64,000 nucleotides of DNA, from contig NZ_JACLZF010000002.1 in NCBI RefSeq assembly GCF_014243345.1, positions 124,001 through 188,000 of the forward strand, written 5' to 3'. Positions 28,347-38,798 of the stretch are shown here, one piece after another. The notes under the pieces were generated by a model. The model ran no database searches. It saw only the letters and a program-made list of their open reading frames with translations, and was not told the DNA's origin. The DNA comes from Robiginitalea sp. SC105 (GTDB lineage: Bacteria; Bacteroidota; Bacteroidia; Flavobacteriales; Flavobacteriaceae). Positions within the stretch are counted from its first letter, which is position 1. Every line of letters begins with the position of its first letter. The position numbers were made by a program, and so were the translations under genes.

Positions 28347-29171
28347 ATGTCAGTTAGAAAATTAAAACCGATCACGCCCGGACAGCGATTCAAGATAGTC
28401 AATGGCTTCGATGCCATTACTACGGACGCACCGGAGAAAAGCCTGCTCGCCCCGATCAAGAAGTCGGGCGGCCGGAATAGCCGAGGAAAAATGACCATGC
28501 GCTATAAGGGCGGCGGTCATAAAAGGCGGTATCGTGTAATCGACTTCAAGCGCGACAAACAAGACGTTGCCGCCGAAGTCAAGTCGATTCAGTACGATCC
28601 GAACCGTTCTGCATTCATCGCCCTGGTGGAATACACCGATGGCGAGAAACGGTATGTGATTGCCCAGAACGGCCTGCAGGTAGGGCAGAAGGTCCATGCG
28701 GGAGCCGGTTCGGCCCCCGAAATCGGGAATGCCCTGCCGTTGTCAGAAGTGCCCCTGGGTACGATCATCTCCTGCATTGAGCTGCGTCCCGGTCAGGGAG
28801 CAGTGATGGCGCGGAGCGCCGGGACGTTTGCCCAGCTGATGGCCCGTGATGGCAAATACGCCACGATCAAATTGCCGTCCGGAGAAACCCGGATGATCCT
28901 GGCAAACTGCCTGGCTACCATCGGCGCGGTGTCCAACTCGGACCACCAGCTGATCGTTTCAGGAAAAGCGGGTCGCAGCCGTTGGCTCGGCCGCCGTCCG
29001 CGGACCCGTCCGGTAGCCATGAACCCTGTCGACCACCCGATGGGTGGTGGGGAAGGCCGCGCTTCCGGAGGCCACCCGAGATCCCGCAACGGGGTTCCTG
29101 CCAAAGGATACCGTACCCGTTCCCGGACCAAGGACAGCAACCGGTATATTGTAGAACGCAGAAAGAAATAA
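28347..29171 (+). CDS. rplB: 50S ribosomal protein L2
   Basis: 274 residues. The signature near the C-terminus, [13 protein letters not shown], includes the conserved histidine near the peptidyl-transferase centre. Complete, with the basic C-terminal tail ending in RYIVERRKK. Confidence 0.98.
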   Translation: MSVRKLKPITPGQRFKIVNGFDAITTDAPEKSLLAPIKKSGGRNSRGKMTMRYKGGGHKRRYRVIDFKRDKQDVAAEVKSIQYDPNRSAFIALVEYTDGEKRYVIAQNGLQVGQKVHAGAGSAPEIGNALPLSEVPLGTIISCIELRPGQGAVMARSAGTFAQLMARDGKYATIKLPSGETRMILANCLATIGAVSNSDHQLIVSGKAGRSRWLGRRPRTRPVAMNPVDHPMGGGEGRASGGHPRSRNGVPAKGYRTRSRTKDSNRYIVERRKK

Positions 29172-29182
29172 AACAGTAAGAA

Positions 29183-29461
29183 ATGGCACGTTCCCTAAAA
29201 AAAGGACCTTACGTTCATTACAGCCTGGAGAAGAAAGTTCAGCAAAACGTGGATTCCGGCAAGAAAACCGTAATCAAGACCTGGTCACGGGCTTCGATGA
29301 TCACCCCGGATTTTGTGGGGCAGACCATCGCCGTGCACAACGGACGGCAATTCGTCCCGGTATATGTTACCGAGAACATGGTAGGACACAAACTGGGGGA
29401 ATTTTCCCCGACGCGTTCCTTCCGGGGACATGCCGGAGCTAAAAATAAAGGTAAAAAATAA
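29183..29461 (+). CDS. rpsS: 30S ribosomal protein S19
   Basis: 92 residues starting [19 protein letters not shown]; conserved core [15 protein letters not shown] and [17 protein letters not shown] component of the 30S head next to S13. Confidence 0.97.
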   Translation: MARSLKKGPYVHYSLEKKVQQNVDSGKKTVIKTWSRASMITPDFVGQTIAVHNGRQFVPVYVTENMVGHKLGEFSPTRSFRGHAGAKNKGKK

Positions 29462-29466
29462 GCGCT

Positions 29467-29871
29467 ATGGGTGTTCGTAAAAAACAGATGGCCGAGAGGA
29501 TCAAAGAGGAGAAGAAGGAGCTGGCATTTGCCAAGCTCAACAATTGTCCGACCTCTCCCCGCAAAATGAGGCTGGTCGCAGACCAGGTCCGGGGCGAAGA
29601 AGTCGAGAAGGCCCTCGCAATCCTGCGCTACAGTACCAAGGAAGCCTCGCGCCGGCTCGAGAAACTCCTGCTTTCGGCTATTGCCAACTGGCAGGCCAAA
29701 AACGAGGATGCGGATATCGAAGCCGCCGACCTCTTTGTACAGGAGATCCGCGTGGACGGTGGCCGCATGCTCAAGCGCCTGCGCCCCGCACCCCAGGGTC
29801 GGGCACACAGAATCAGAAAGCGTTCCAACCATGTAACCTTGGTATTGGGAGCCAGAAATAACGCAAGCTAG
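29467..29871 (+). CDS. rplV: 50S ribosomal protein L22
   Basis: 134 residues. The hairpin extending into the exit tunnel includes [20 protein letters not shown], ending [10 protein letters not shown]. The N-terminal 15-residue basic extension ([15 protein letters not shown]) is longer than in E. coli. Confidence 0.97.
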   Translation: MGVRKKQMAERIKEEKKELAFAKLNNCPTSPRKMRLVADQVRGEEVEKALAILRYSTKEASRRLEKLLLSAIANWQAKNEDADIEAADLFVQEIRVDGGRMLKRLRPAPQGRAHRIRKRSNHVTLVLGARNNAS

Positions 29872-29882
29872 TAAAAGACAGT

Positions 29883-30593
29883 ATGGGACAAAAAACGAAT
29901 CCGATTGGGAATCGCCTGGGAATCATCCGGGGCTGGGAATCTAACTGGTACGGAGGCAACGACTACGGCGACAAACTCGCCGAGGACGACAAGATCCGGA
30001 AGTATATCCACGCCCGTCTGGCCAAGGCCAGTGTTTCCCGCGTCATCATCGAGCGCACCCTGAAGCTCATTACCGTAACCATCACCACGGCACGCCCGGG
30101 TATCATTATCGGTAAGGGAGGACAGGAAGTGGACAAGCTCAAGGAAGAGCTCAAGAAGATCACCGACAAGGAGGTACAGATCAACATCTTTGAGATCAAG
30201 CGCCCCGAGCTGGATGCGAACCTGGTTGCGGCCAGCATCGCCCGGCAGATCGAGAGCCGGATTTCCTACCGCCGGGCCATCAAGATGGCTATTGCGGCGG
30301 CCATGCGGATGAATGCCGAAGGGATCAAGATCCAGATCTCCGGTCGACTGAACGGAGCCGAAATGGCCCGGAATGAAAGCTATAAGGACGGTCGTATCCC
30401 GTTGTCCACCTTCCGTGCGGACATCGATTACGCCCTGCACGAAGCCCATACCACCTACGGCCGCCTGGGCGTGAAGGTGTGGATCATGAAAGGCGAAGTA
30501 TACGGCAAGCGCGAGCTGTCCCCCCTGATCGGCATGTCCAAGGGAACTGGCAAAACCGGAAAACAGGAAGGCAAAAAGCGCCGCAGAAAATAA
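29883..30593 (+). CDS. rpsC: 30S ribosomal protein S3
   Basis: 236 residues. The KH type II motif [18 protein letters not shown] lies near 72-89, and the C-terminal domain is complete with a basic tail ([13 protein letters not shown]). S3 lines the mRNA entry channel. Confidence 0.98.
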   Translation: MGQKTNPIGNRLGIIRGWESNWYGGNDYGDKLAEDDKIRKYIHARLAKASVSRVIIERTLKLITVTITTARPGIIIGKGGQEVDKLKEELKKITDKEVQINIFEIKRPELDANLVAASIARQIESRISYRRAIKMAIAAAMRMNAEGIKIQISGRLNGAEMARNESYKDGRIPLSTFRADIDYALHEAHTTYGRLGVKVWIMKGEVYGKRELSPLIGMSKGTGKTGKQEGKKRRRK

Positions 30594-30612
30594 ATAAAGA
30601 AGCTTAAAGAAC

Positions 30613-31035
30613 ATGTTACAGCCAAAAAGAACCAAGTTTCGGAAGGCCCAGAAAGGCCGAATGAAAGGTATATCGCAGCGGGGACACCAGCTCTCCAACG
30701 GGATGTTCGGGATCAAATCCCTCGATTCCAGCTTTATCACCTCCCGGCAGATCGAGGCAGCCCGTATTGCGGCCACCCGTTACATGAAGCGCCAGGGACA
30801 GCTCTGGATCAAGATATTCCCGGACAAGCCCATCACCAAGAAACCCCTCGAGGTTCGGATGGGTAAGGGTAAGGGAGCCCCGGAATACTGGGTAGCGGTT
30901 GTAAAACCGGGCCGGATCATGTTTGAAGTGGCCGGAGTGCCTTTGGACATCGCGCAGGAAGCCCTGCGCCTGGCTGCACAGAAACTGCCGGTCAAGACAA
31001 AATTTATAGTTGCCAGGGATTACGATCCCTCCTAA
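30613..31035 (+). CDS. rplP: 50S ribosomal protein L16
   Basis: 140 residues starting [19 protein letters not shown]; conserved [20 protein letters not shown] near 79-98. L16 contacts tRNA in the A and P sites. Confidence 0.98.
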   Translation: MLQPKRTKFRKAQKGRMKGISQRGHQLSNGMFGIKSLDSSFITSRQIEAARIAATRYMKRQGQLWIKIFPDKPITKKPLEVRMGKGKGAPEYWVAVVKPGRIMFEVAGVPLDIAQEALRLAAQKLPVKTKFIVARDYDPS

Positions 31036-31047
31036 TTGAACAGGATC

Positions 31048-31239
31048 ATGAAACAAGCAGAAATAAAAGAACTGTCCGTAGAGGAGCTGAAAGAGAAGAT
31101 GGGCGACTTCAAGAAGCAGTACGACGACCTGAAAATGGCACACGCCGTAACGCCCCTGGAGAATCCGCTCCAACTCAAAACAGCCCGCAGGACAGTGGCA
31201 AGGCTGGCAACTGAATTAACAAAAAGGGAAAACCAATAA
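31048..31239 (+). CDS. rpmC: 50S ribosomal protein L29
   Basis: 63 residues from the ATG at 31048 ([17 protein letters not shown]); an in-frame TTG 12 bases upstream is rejected because the family begins at this ATG. All-helical protein near the tunnel exit beside L23. Confidence 0.96.
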   Translation: MKQAEIKELSVEELKEKMGDFKKQYDDLKMAHAVTPLENPLQLKTARRTVARLATELTKRENQ

Positions 31240-31252
31240 TTGGTGTTGCTTT

Positions 31253-31510
31253 ATGGAAAATAGAAATCTAAGAAAAGAGCGTATAGGCGTTGTGACCAGC
31301 AACCGGATGGAGAAATCCATTGTCGTTGCTGAGGTCAAGCGGGTAAAGCACCCCATGTACGGGAAGTTCGTACTGCGGACCAAAAAATATGTTGCGCACG
31401 ACGAAACCAATGATTGCAATATCGGCGATACCGTGAAGATCATGGAAACCCGTCCGCTTAGCAAGACCAAGTGTTGGAGACTCGTAGAAATCCTTGAAAG
31501 AGCCAAATAA
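31253..31510 (+). CDS. rpsQ: 30S ribosomal protein S17
   Basis: 85 residues; OB-fold with [18 protein letters not shown] and the downstream [16 protein letters not shown] motif. Early-assembly 16S rRNA binder. Confidence 0.97.
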   Translation: MENRNLRKERIGVVTSNRMEKSIVVAEVKRVKHPMYGKFVLRTKKYVAHDETNDCNIGDTVKIMETRPLSKTKCWRLVEILERAK

Positions 31511-31512
31511 TT

Positions 31513-31881
31513 ATGTTACAGCAGGAATCAAGACTCAAAGTAGCAGATAACACCGGGGCCAAAGAAGTGCTGACCATCCGCGTGTTGGGAGGGACCAAAA
31601 GGCGGTATGCCTCCCTCGGTGATAAGATTGTGGTTACCGTAAAGGAGGCTACGCCCAACGGGACAATCAAAAAAGGTGCTGTTTCGACAGCCGTGGTCGT
31701 GCGGACCACCAAAGAAGTCCGCCGCCCGGACGGATCCTACATCCGTTTCGACGACAACGCCTGTGTGCTGCTCAACCCCACCGGGGAAATGCGCGGAACC
31801 CGCGTATTCGGGCCGGTTGCCCGGGAGTTGCGTGAAAAACAATTTATGAAAATCGTTTCCTTGGCTCCCGAGGTACTCTAA
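31513..31881 (+). CDS. rplN: 50S ribosomal protein L14
   Basis: 122 residues starting [20 protein letters not shown]; signature DNTGAKEV and the ending [10 protein letters not shown] are canonical. Two bases after rpsQ. L14 is a contact for ribosome silencing factor RsfS. Confidence 0.98.
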   Translation: MLQQESRLKVADNTGAKEVLTIRVLGGTKRRYASLGDKIVVTVKEATPNGTIKKGAVSTAVVVRTTKEVRRPDGSYIRFDDNACVLLNPTGEMRGTRVFGPVARELREKQFMKIVSLAPEVL

Positions 31882-31892
31882 ACAGACGAGAT

Positions 31893-32201
31893 ATGAAGTT
31901 CAAGATCAAATCAGGAGATACCGTTCGCGTCATTGCCGGCGACCATAAGGGAAGCGAAGGCAAGGTCGTGCGGATCATCCGCGAGGTGAACAAAGCCATC
32001 GTGGAAGGTGTGAACACGGTTTCCAAGCACGAGAAGCCGAGCGCCAGCAACCCCCAGGGCGGGATTGTTGAAAAGGAAGCTCCCATCCATATTTCCAACC
32101 TTTCGCTGATCGACAAGTCCGGGGACGCTACCCGGGTGGGCTACGAGATGCGGGACGGAAACAAGGTGCGGGTTGCTAAGAAATCCAATGAAGTTATTTA
32201 G
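31893..32201 (+). CDS. rplX: 50S ribosomal protein L24
   Basis: 102 residues with the KOW motif at the start ([20 protein letters not shown]). Initiator protein of 50S assembly. Two bases before rplE. Confidence 0.97.
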   Translation: MKFKIKSGDTVRVIAGDHKGSEGKVVRIIREVNKAIVEGVNTVSKHEKPSASNPQGGIVEKEAPIHISNLSLIDKSGDATRVGYEMRDGNKVRVAKKSNEVI

Positions 32202-32203
32202 TT

Positions 32204-32755
32204 ATGGCCTACGTACCAAGATTAAAACAGGAATACAAGGAGCGCGTGATCAAGGCGCTCGAGGAAGAGTTCGGGTACAAGAACGTAATGGAGGTTCCCA
32301 AGCTTAAGAAAATCGTCGTAAGCCGGGGCGTAGGTGCCGCGGTAGCCGATAAAAAGCTGATTGACCACGCCGTGGACGAACTGACCATGATCACTGGCCA
32401 GAAGGCCGTATCGACCAATTCCAAGAAGGATGTCGCGGCTTTCAAGCTCCGGAAAGGCATGCCCATCGGGGCCAAGGTGACCCTCCGCGGAGAGCGGATG
32501 TACGAGTTCCTGGACCGGTTGGTAACCACTGCCCTGCCAAGGGTAAGGGACTTCCAGGGGATCCGCGCCACCGGATTTGACGGCCGCGGGAATTACAACC
32601 TCGGGATCACCGAGCAGATCATCTTCCCGGAGGTCAATATCGACAAGATCAACCGTATCAACGGGATGGACATCACCTTTGTGACATCCGCCCAGACGGA
32701 CAAGGAAGCGAAATCACTGTTAAGCGAATTGGGATTACCCTTTAAAAAGAATTAG
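32204..32755 (+). CDS. rplE: 50S ribosomal protein L5
   Basis: 183 residues; conserved [18 protein letters not shown] and the ending [12 protein letters not shown]. Binds 5S rRNA in the central protuberance. The stop is one base from the rpsN ATG. Confidence 0.98.
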   Translation: MAYVPRLKQEYKERVIKALEEEFGYKNVMEVPKLKKIVVSRGVGAAVADKKLIDHAVDELTMITGQKAVSTNSKKDVAAFKLRKGMPIGAKVTLRGERMYEFLDRLVTTALPRVRDFQGIRATGFDGRGNYNLGITEQIIFPEVNIDKINRINGMDITFVTSAQTDKEAKSLLSELGLPFKKN

Positions 32756-32756
32756 T

Positions 32757-33026
32757 ATGGCTAAAGAATCAATGAAGGCCCGTGAACGCAAAAGGGCTAA
32801 ACTGGCAGCAAAGTACGCAGAGAAGCGCAAGGCCCTCAAGGAGGCCGGCGACTACGAAGCGCTGCAAAAGCTCCCGCGAAATGCCTCCCCGGTTCGCCAG
32901 CACAACCGCTGCAAGCTCACCGGCCGGCCCCGCGGCTATATGCGGACATTCGGCATCTCCCGGGTAATGTTCCGCGAAATGGCAAACCAGGGATTGATTC
33001 CCGGCGTCAAAAAAGCCAGTTGGTAA
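32757..33026 (+). CDS. rpsN: 30S ribosomal protein S14, zinc-free type
   Basis: 89 residues, the longer zinc-independent form. Only one Cys is present ([14 protein letters not shown]), so the CxxC-CxxC zinc ribbon is absent. Core signature [18 protein letters not shown] intact. Confidence 0.97.
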   Translation: MAKESMKARERKRAKLAAKYAEKRKALKEAGDYEALQKLPRNASPVRQHNRCKLTGRPRGYMRTFGISRVMFREMANQGLIPGVKKASW

Positions 33027-33048
33027 CCTCTTAAATACAGGAAAGAAG

Positions 33049-33447
33049 ATGTTTACAGATCCTATCTCAGATTATTTGACACGCATCCGGAACGCGAGCC
33101 GCGCCGGGCACCGTGTGGTGGAGATCCCCGCTTCCAATACAAAGAAGGAGATCACCAAGATCCTGTTTGACCAGGGGTACATCCTCAGCTACAAGTTCGA
33201 GGAAAACGAAACACAGGGAATCATCAAGATCGCCCTGAAATACGACAAGGATACCAAGGAGCCGGTCATCCGCAAAATCCAGCGGATTTCCAAGCCGGGT
33301 CTCCGGAAATACGCCGGCAGCGGGGAGTTACCGCGCATACTCAACGGCCTGGGGATTGCCATCGTCTCCACCTCACACGGGGTGATGACCAGCAAGCAGG
33401 CCCGGCAGGAAAACGTAGGCGGCGAAGTGCTTTGCTACGTTTATTAA
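33049..33447 (+). CDS. rpsH: 30S ribosomal protein S8
   Basis: 132 residues; C-terminal signature GIAIVSTSHGVMTSKQAR and GGEVLCYVY. In E. coli S8 regulates the spc group; no comparable leader hairpin is recognised near rplE here. Confidence 0.98.
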   Translation: MFTDPISDYLTRIRNASRAGHRVVEIPASNTKKEITKILFDQGYILSYKFEENETQGIIKIALKYDKDTKEPVIRKIQRISKPGLRKYAGSGELPRILNGLGIAIVSTSHGVMTSKQARQENVGGEVLCYVY

Positions 33448-33470
33448 CAGAATTATAAAGAAGAAGAAGC

Positions 33471-34016
33471 ATGTCTAGAATAGGTTTAAACCCGATTTCG
33501 ATCCCAGAGGGTGCCACGGTGGAAGTTTCCGAGAACGTGGTTACCGTTAAAGGCAAACTGGGCGAACTTACCCAGGAATTCAGCAATGTCGGGGTAAAGG
33601 TGGAAGATGGCCAGGTGATCGTTTCCCGGCCGGACAACTTTACCAAGGAAGATAAGGCAAAGCACGGCCTGTACCGGGCGCTGATCAATAATATGCTCCT
33701 GGGAGTGACCAAGGGATGGACCAAGGAACTGGAACTGGTCGGGGTAGGATACCGCGCCAGCAACCAGGGCCAGAAACTGGATCTCGCCCTCGGGTTCTCG
33801 CACAACATCGTGCTGGACCTCGCACCGGAGATCCAGATTGAGACAACTTCGGAAAAAGGGAAGAACCCGACCATCAAGCTCACTTCCCACGACAAGCAAC
33901 TCGTGGGGCAGGTAGCTGCCAAGATCCGCTCCTTCCGCAAACCGGAGCCCTACAAAGGCAAGGGAGTGAAGTTCAAGGGTGAACAGTTGAGAAGAAAAGC
34001 AGGTAAATCAGCATAA
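33471..34016 (+). CDS. rplF: 50S ribosomal protein L6
   Basis: 181 residues; two repeated L6 folds, with the C-terminal signature [19 protein letters not shown]. Located near the GTPase-associated centre. Confidence 0.98.
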   Translation: MSRIGLNPISIPEGATVEVSENVVTVKGKLGELTQEFSNVGVKVEDGQVIVSRPDNFTKEDKAKHGLYRALINNMLLGVTKGWTKELELVGVGYRASNQGQKLDLALGFSHNIVLDLAPEIQIETTSEKGKNPTIKLTSHDKQLVGQVAAKIRSFRKPEPYKGKGVKFKGEQLRRKAGKSA

Positions 34017-34027
34017 TCCAAGGAATC

Positions 34028-34384
34028 ATGGGACTAACCAAGTCTGAAAGAAGAAACAAGATCAGGAGGCGTATCCGCAAGGTGTCCTTCGGCACCGCAG
34101 AGCGTCCGCGCCTGTCGGTTTTCCGGAGCAACAAGGAAATCTACGCCCAGGTCATCGACGACACCACCGGCAGGACGCTGGCTGCTGCATCGTCACGCGA
34201 TAAAGAGCTCGCCAAAGCCAAAGGGACCAAATCGGAGATTGCTGAAGCCGTGGGCAAGAGCCTGGCGGAAAGAGCCAAGGCTGCCGGTGTGGAGATGGTT
34301 TCTTTTGACCGGGGAGGATATCAATACCACGGTCGGGTAAAATCCCTGGCCGATGGAGCCAGAGAAGGCGGATTAAAATTTTAA
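34028..34384 (+). CDS. rplR: 50S ribosomal protein L18
   Basis: 118 residues; basic N-terminus ([18 protein letters not shown]), [20 protein letters not shown] core, and the ending [18 protein letters not shown]. 5S rRNA binder. Confidence 0.97.
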   Translation: MGLTKSERRNKIRRRIRKVSFGTAERPRLSVFRSNKEIYAQVIDDTTGRTLAAASSRDKELAKAKGTKSEIAEAVGKSLAERAKAAGVEMVSFDRGGYQYHGRVKSLADGAREGGLKF

Positions 34385-34393
34385 TACAAGTCT

Positions 34394-34918
34394 ATGTACG
34401 GGAAATACAAAAATGTGGAAACGGTTAAACCGGGCGGTCTCGAACTGAAGGACCGTTTGGTGGGAGTACAACGGGTTACCAAGGTAACCAAGGGTGGACG
34501 TGCCTTCGGCTTTTCTGCCATCGTCGTGGTCGGTGACGAAAACGGCGTGGTGGGTCACGGGCTCGGCAAATCCAAGGAGGTGGCTACCGCCATTGCGAAA
34601 GCGGTGGAGGATGCCAAGAAGAACCTGATCCGTATCCCCCTGAACAAAGGAACCCTTCCGCACGAGCAGAAAGGCAAGTACGGGGGAGCCCGTGTCTATA
34701 TCCAGCCTGCTTCTCACGGTACCGGGGTAATCGCCGGAGGTGCGGTTCGCGCCGTACTCGAAGCCGTGGGCGTACAGGACGTACTGTCAAAATCCCAGGG
34801 GTCGTCCAACCCGCACAATGTGGTCAAGGCTACTTTTGACGCCCTGCTGCAGTTGCGCGATGCCAATACCGTGGCGCAACAGCGCGGTATTTCCCTGGAG
34901 AAAGTATTCAACGGATAA
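34394..34918 (+). CDS. rpsE: 30S ribosomal protein S5
   Basis: 174 residues. [18 protein letters not shown] near 36-53 is the conserved decoding-side segment. The N-terminal loop, where spectinomycin-resistance changes arise in other bacteria, reads VTKGGR, the usual sequence. Confidence 0.98.
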   Translation: MYGKYKNVETVKPGGLELKDRLVGVQRVTKVTKGGRAFGFSAIVVVGDENGVVGHGLGKSKEVATAIAKAVEDAKKNLIRIPLNKGTLPHEQKGKYGGARVYIQPASHGTGVIAGGAVRAVLEAVGVQDVLSKSQGSSNPHNVVKATFDALLQLRDANTVAQQRGISLEKVFNG

Positions 34919-34929
34919 GCAGCAGAGAG

Positions 34930-35109
34930 ATGGCTAAGATCAAAGTACGACAAGTAAAGAGCAGCATCAAGCGTCCCCAGGACCAGAAACGGACCCTGGA
35001 AGCCCTTGGGCTGAGAGGTATCGGCCAGGAAGTGGAACACACCTCCTCCCCGAGCATCCTCGGAATGATAGCAAAAGTAAAACACCTGGTTTCTACAGAA
35101 GAAGCTTAA
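34930..35109 (+). CDS. rpmD: 50S ribosomal protein L30
   Basis: 59 residues ([20 protein letters not shown]... [10 protein letters not shown]), found by reading the 200-base space between rpsE and rplO. Conserved core [16 protein letters not shown]. Its position between S5 and L15 is standard for the spc group. Confidence 0.97.
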   Translation: MAKIKVRQVKSSIKRPQDQKRTLEALGLRGIGQEVEHTSSPSILGMIAKVKHLVSTEEA

Positions 35110-35121
35110 AACAGAGGGAAA

Positions 35122-35574
35122 ATGGACTTAGGTAATTTAAAACCTGCAAAGGGATCTGTTCACAAGGGCGGAAAAGCCGTTGGACGCGGTCAGGGCTCCG
35201 GTAAGGGAGGTACTGCCACCCGCGGACACAAGGGTGCAAAATCCCGTTCCGGCTATTCGAAGAAGATCGGGTTCGAAGGTGGGCAGATGCCGCTTCAGCG
35301 CCGCGTGCCCAAATTCGGTTTCACCAACATCAACCGTGTGGAATACCGCGGCATCAACCTGGATACGCTCCAGGAACTCGCAGAAAGCGGGGCCGTGAAA
35401 AAGGAAATCAGCCTGGAAAACCTGGTTGAACTCCGCCTTGCACACAAAAACGACCTGGTAAAAATCATGGGACGGGGCGAAATCAAAGCCCCCCTTAAAA
35501 TCACTGCTCATAAATTTACAGCCAGTGCCAAAGCCGCAATTGAGGCTGCTGGTGGTGAGGCGATAAGTTTATAA
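35122..35574 (+). CDS. rplO: 50S ribosomal protein L15
   Basis: 150 residues; Gly-rich N-terminus ([18 protein letters not shown]) and the [15 protein letters not shown] motif. Late-assembly 50S protein, 11 bases before secY. Confidence 0.98.
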   Translation: MDLGNLKPAKGSVHKGGKAVGRGQGSGKGGTATRGHKGAKSRSGYSKKIGFEGGQMPLQRRVPKFGFTNINRVEYRGINLDTLQELAESGAVKKEISLENLVELRLAHKNDLVKIMGRGEIKAPLKITAHKFTASAKAAIEAAGGEAISL

Positions 35575-35585
35575 GCGAGCCCGTT

Positions 35586-36926
35586 ATGAAGAAATTTATA
35601 GAGATCATAACAAATATCTGGAAGATCGATGAGCTCCGGAGCCGCATCCTGGTGACGCTCGGTCTGCTGCTGGTATACCGCTTCGGGGCACAGGTTGTCC
35701 TCCCGGGTATCGATACCAACCAGCTGGCCCAGCTTGCCGACAGTACGGATACCGGGATCCTGGGGATCCTCAATGCATTTACCGGCGGGGCCTTTGCCAA
35801 CGCTTCGGTCTTTGCCCTGGGGATCATGCCGTATATCTCCGCTTCCATCGTCGTGCAGCTGATGGGGATTGCCATCCCCTACCTGCAGAAACTCGACAAG
35901 GAAGGGGAAAGCGGCCGCAAGACCAAAAACCAGATCACCCGCTGGCTCACCATCGCTATCTGTATCATCCAGGCACCGACCTACCTATACAGCCTCGGGG
36001 CCCTCGGGGTGCCGGACAGCGCCTTCCTGCTGGGCAAAGGCCTCGGCTTTATGGTGCCTTCCGTCATCATCCTGGTAACCGGCTGCGTATTTGCCATGTG
36101 GCTGGGCGAAAAGATCACCGACAAGGGCATCGGCAACGGGATTTCCCTGCTGATCATGATCGGGATCATCGCCACCCTGCCGCAGGCTTTCCTGCAGGAA
36201 TCGGCTTCCCGCCTCAATGGAAACGGCGGGCCGATGCTGATTTTGGTAGAGGTAATCCTCTGGTTCGTGGTGATCCTCGCCAGCGTCCTGCTGGTGATGG
36301 CTACCCGCCGCATCCCGGTGCAATATGCGCGCCGCACGGCATCCGGTGGATACGAAAAGAATATCATGGGCTCCCGTCAATACATCCCGCTGAAGCTGAA
36401 TGCCTCAGGGGTTATGCCCATCATTTTTGCGCAGGCAATCATGTTTGCGCCCGGTTTGCTGGGGAGTACGTTTAACGAGACGGCTGTCGGACAGTGGATG
36501 GAAGTACAGTTCCAGGATATCTTTGGCCTGTATTACAACATCCTCTTCGGGCTGCTTATCATCATCTTTACGTATTTCTATACGGCGATCACGGTGCCGA
36601 CCAACAAAATGGCCGACGACCTCAAACGCAGCGGCGGCTTTATCCCGGGCATCCGTCCCGGTAAGGAGACCGCGGATTTCCTGGACAAGGTGATGTCGCT
36701 CATTACGCTGCCCGGTTCCGTTTTCCTGGCACTGCTGGCCGTATTGCCGGCCGTGGTGGTAAAGCTGATGGACATGCAGGCAAGCTGGGCCCTGTTCTAT
36801 GGGGGAACCTCCCTGCTGATTATGGTAGGGGTGGCCATCGACACGGTGCAACAGGTAAATTCCTACCTGCTCAACCGCCACTATGACGGCCTGATGAAAA
36901 CCGGTAAGAACAGAAAAGTAGCATAA
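35586..36926 (+). CDS. secY: Preprotein translocase subunit SecY
   Basis: 446 residues with about ten hydrophobic segments. ALGIMPYISASIVVQL is the conserved second helix and plug surroundings. TRRIPVQYARR lies in a cytoplasmic loop that contacts SecA or the ribosome. GGFIPGIRPG is the other conserved cytoplasmic loop. Forms the inner-membrane protein-conducting channel with SecE and SecG. Its place in the spc group is canonical. Confidence 0.98.
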   Translation: MKKFIEIITNIWKIDELRSRILVTLGLLLVYRFGAQVVLPGIDTNQLAQLADSTDTGILGILNAFTGGAFANASVFALGIMPYISASIVVQLMGIAIPYLQKLDKEGESGRKTKNQITRWLTIAICIIQAPTYLYSLGALGVPDSAFLLGKGLGFMVPSVIILVTGCVFAMWLGEKITDKGIGNGISLLIMIGIIATLPQAFLQESASRLNGNGGPMLILVEVILWFVVILASVLLVMATRRIPVQYARRTASGGYEKNIMGSRQYIPLKLNASGVMPIIFAQAIMFAPGLLGSTFNETAVGQWMEVQFQDIFGLYYNILFGLLIIIFTYFYTAITVPTNKMADDLKRSGGFIPGIRPGKETADFLDKVMSLITLPGSVFLALLAVLPAVVVKLMDMQASWALFYGGTSLLIMVGVAIDTVQQVNSYLLNRHYDGLMKTGKNRKVA

Positions 36927-36929
36927 TAT

Positions 36930-37145
36930 ATGGCCAAGCAAGCTCCGATAGAACAAGACGGATCGATAATAGAAGCGCTTTCCAACGCCATGTTCCGCGT
37001 GGAATTGGAAAATGGTCACGTGGTGACGGCTCATATTTCGGGCAAGATGCGTATGCACTACATCAAATTGCTGCCCGGGGACAAGGTAAAGCTTGAGATG
37101 AGCCCCTACGACCTGACCAAAGCCAGAATCACATACAGATACTAA
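36930..37145 (+). CDS. infA: Translation initiation factor IF-1
   Basis: 71 residues, one OB-fold: [20 protein letters not shown] and [20 protein letters not shown]. Occupies the A site of the 30S during initiation. Three bases after secY. Confidence 0.97.
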   Translation: MAKQAPIEQDGSIIEALSNAMFRVELENGHVVTAHISGKMRMHYIKLLPGDKVKLEMSPYDLTKARITYRY

Positions 37146-37158
37146 AGACACGGACAAG

Positions 37159-37275
37159 ATGAAAGTAAGAGCATCCATAAAGAAACGCAGCGCCGATTGC
37201 AAGATCGTACGGCGCAAAGGCAGACTGTACGTAATCAACAAGAAGAATCCTAGATTTAAACAAAGACAAGGGTAA
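37159..37275 (+). CDS. rpmJ: 50S ribosomal protein L36, zinc-free type
   Basis: 38 residues found in the gap between infA and rpsM: starts [15 protein letters not shown], ends [10 protein letters not shown] single Cys (residue 14) and no His in the tail mean the CCCH zinc site is lost. The stop is two bases before the rpsM ATG. Confidence 0.97.
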   Translation: MKVRASIKKRSADCKIVRRKGRLYVINKKNPRFKQRQG

Positions 37276-37277
37276 CT

Positions 37278-37652
37278 ATGGCTAGAATCGCAGGGGTAGA
37301 CATCCCAAAACAAAAAAGAGGCGTAATTGCCCTTACCTACATTTTCGGTATCGGTAAGAGCAGGGCCCAGGAAATCCTCGAGAAGGCCAAGGTAGATGTG
37401 GATAAGAAGGTTTCAGAATGGGACGACGACGAGATTGGTCGTATCCGGGAAGCCGTGTCCGAATTTACCATTGAAGGAGAACTCCGTTCCGAAACACAGA
37501 TCAACATCAAGCGGTTGATGGATATCGGATGTTATCGCGGGATCCGCCACCGTGCGGGGTTGCCGCTGCGGGGTCAGCGTACCAAGAACAACTCGCGCAC
37601 CCGGAAAGGAAAGCGTAAAACCGTAGCGAACAAGAAGAAGGCTACCAAGTAA
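37278..37652 (+). CDS. rpsM: 30S ribosomal protein S13
   Basis: 124 residues starting [20 protein letters not shown]; the helix-two-turn-helix signature ([20 protein letters not shown]) and a very basic tail that reaches the P-site tRNA. Confidence 0.98.
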   Translation: MARIAGVDIPKQKRGVIALTYIFGIGKSRAQEILEKAKVDVDKKVSEWDDDEIGRIREAVSEFTIEGELRSETQINIKRLMDIGCYRGIRHRAGLPLRGQRTKNNSRTRKGKRKTVANKKKATK

Positions 37653-37660
37653 TAGCAGAT

Positions 37661-38071
37661 ATGGCAAAGACAGGATCAAAAGGCACAAAAACAGCCAAAG
37701 CGACCAAGAAGCGCAAGGTTGCGGTGGAATCCACCGGGGAAGCGCATATCACGGCTTCCTTCAACAACATCATTATCTCCCTTACCAACAAGAAGGGCGA
37801 TGTGATTTCCTGGGCATCAGCCGGGAAAATGGGATTCCGCGGTTCCAAGAAGAACACCCCTTACGCCGCACAGGTTGCTGCTGAGGAATGCGTAAAAACG
37901 GCCCATGAAGCGGGCCTGCGCAAGGTGAAGGTATATGTGAAGGGGCCGGGGAACGGGCGCGAGTCTGCTATCCGTACCATCCACAACAACGGGATCGAGG
38001 TCACCGAAATCATCGATGTGACCCCGCTGCCGCACAACGGCTGTCGTCCGCCCAAACGACGCAGAGTTTAA
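37661..38071 (+). CDS. rpsK: 30S ribosomal protein S11
   Basis: 136 residues; [16 protein letters not shown] start of the core and the ending [16 protein letters not shown] are canonical. Platform protein of the 30S. Confidence 0.98.
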   Translation: MAKTGSKGTKTAKATKKRKVAVESTGEAHITASFNNIIISLTNKKGDVISWASAGKMGFRGSKKNTPYAAQVAAEECVKTAHEAGLRKVKVYVKGPGNGRESAIRTIHNNGIEVTEIIDVTPLPHNGCRPPKRRRV

Positions 38072-38108
38072 GTTTACACAGAACCCAATTAAATAATTTT
38101 TTCACTGG

Positions 38109-38158
38109 GGGTGTAGCACGGCTATCGAAGGACCAAGCCTTAATTCATAGCCACATCC
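38109..38158 (+). ncRNA. Candidate S4-type ribosomal protein leader before rpsD
   Basis: Nested pairings in the 102-base rpsK-rpsD gap: GGGTGT (38109-38114) with ACATCC (38153-38158), then GGCTAT (38120-38125) with ATAGCC (38147-38152) after a 5-base bulge AGCAC on one side, then AAGG (38128-38131) with CCTT (38138-38141) closing a 6-base loop. It ends 15 bases before the S4 start. S4 autoregulates through mRNA leaders in E. coli and B. subtilis, and I recall a described Bacteroidia S4 leader motif that this may match; not verified. Confidence 0.6.
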
Positions 38159-38173
38159 TCAAAATTTCTGAAA

Positions 38174-38779
38174 ATGGCAAGATATACAGGACCAAAATCA
38201 AAAATAGCCCGCAAGTTCGGTGAGGCTATCTTCGGGGACGACAAATCCTTCGAGAAAAAGAATTACCCTCCGGGGCAACACGGCAACAACCGCCGCAGGG
38301 GCAAGAAGTCGGAATACGCCATCCAGCTGATGGAAAAGCAGAAAGCCAAGTACACCTATGGCATCCTCGAGCGTCAGTTCCGCAACCTGTTCGCCCAGGC
38401 GAACCGCAGCAAGGGGGTAACCGGTGAGGTACTCCTCCAGCTCTGCGAGTCGCGCCTGGACAATGTGGTATACCGCATGGGTATCGCACCTTCCAGGAGG
38501 GCTGCCCGCCAACTGGTTTCCCACCGGCACATCACCGTGAACGGGGAACTGGTGAACATCCCTTCGTATTCCCTGAATGCCGGCGATGTGGTCGGGGTTC
38601 GCGAAAAATCAAAATCCCTCCAGGCTATCGAGGATTCCCTGTCCAACAGCAGCAGTGTCTACGAATGGATCAGCTGGAATGCCGACAAGAAGGAGGGTAC
38701 GTTTGTAGCTGTTCCCGAAAGGCTCCAGATTCCGGAGAATATCAAGGAACAACTGATCGTCGAGTTATACTCTAAATAA
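38174..38779 (+). CDS. rpsD: 30S ribosomal protein S4
   Basis: 201 residues; [19 protein letters not shown] and the S4 RNA-binding domain ([20 protein letters not shown]) near 115-140. No zinc cysteines in the N-terminus. Preceded by the only other large intergenic space of the r-protein run, which folds well, consistent with autoregulation by S4. Confidence 0.98.
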   Translation: MARYTGPKSKIARKFGEAIFGDDKSFEKKNYPPGQHGNNRRRGKKSEYAIQLMEKQKAKYTYGILERQFRNLFAQANRSKGVTGEVLLQLCESRLDNVVYRMGIAPSRRAARQLVSHRHITVNGELVNIPSYSLNAGDVVGVREKSKSLQAIEDSLSNSSSVYEWISWNADKKEGTFVAVPERLQIPENIKEQLIVELYSK

Positions 38780-38798
38780 AAACCACACAGATCCGATT

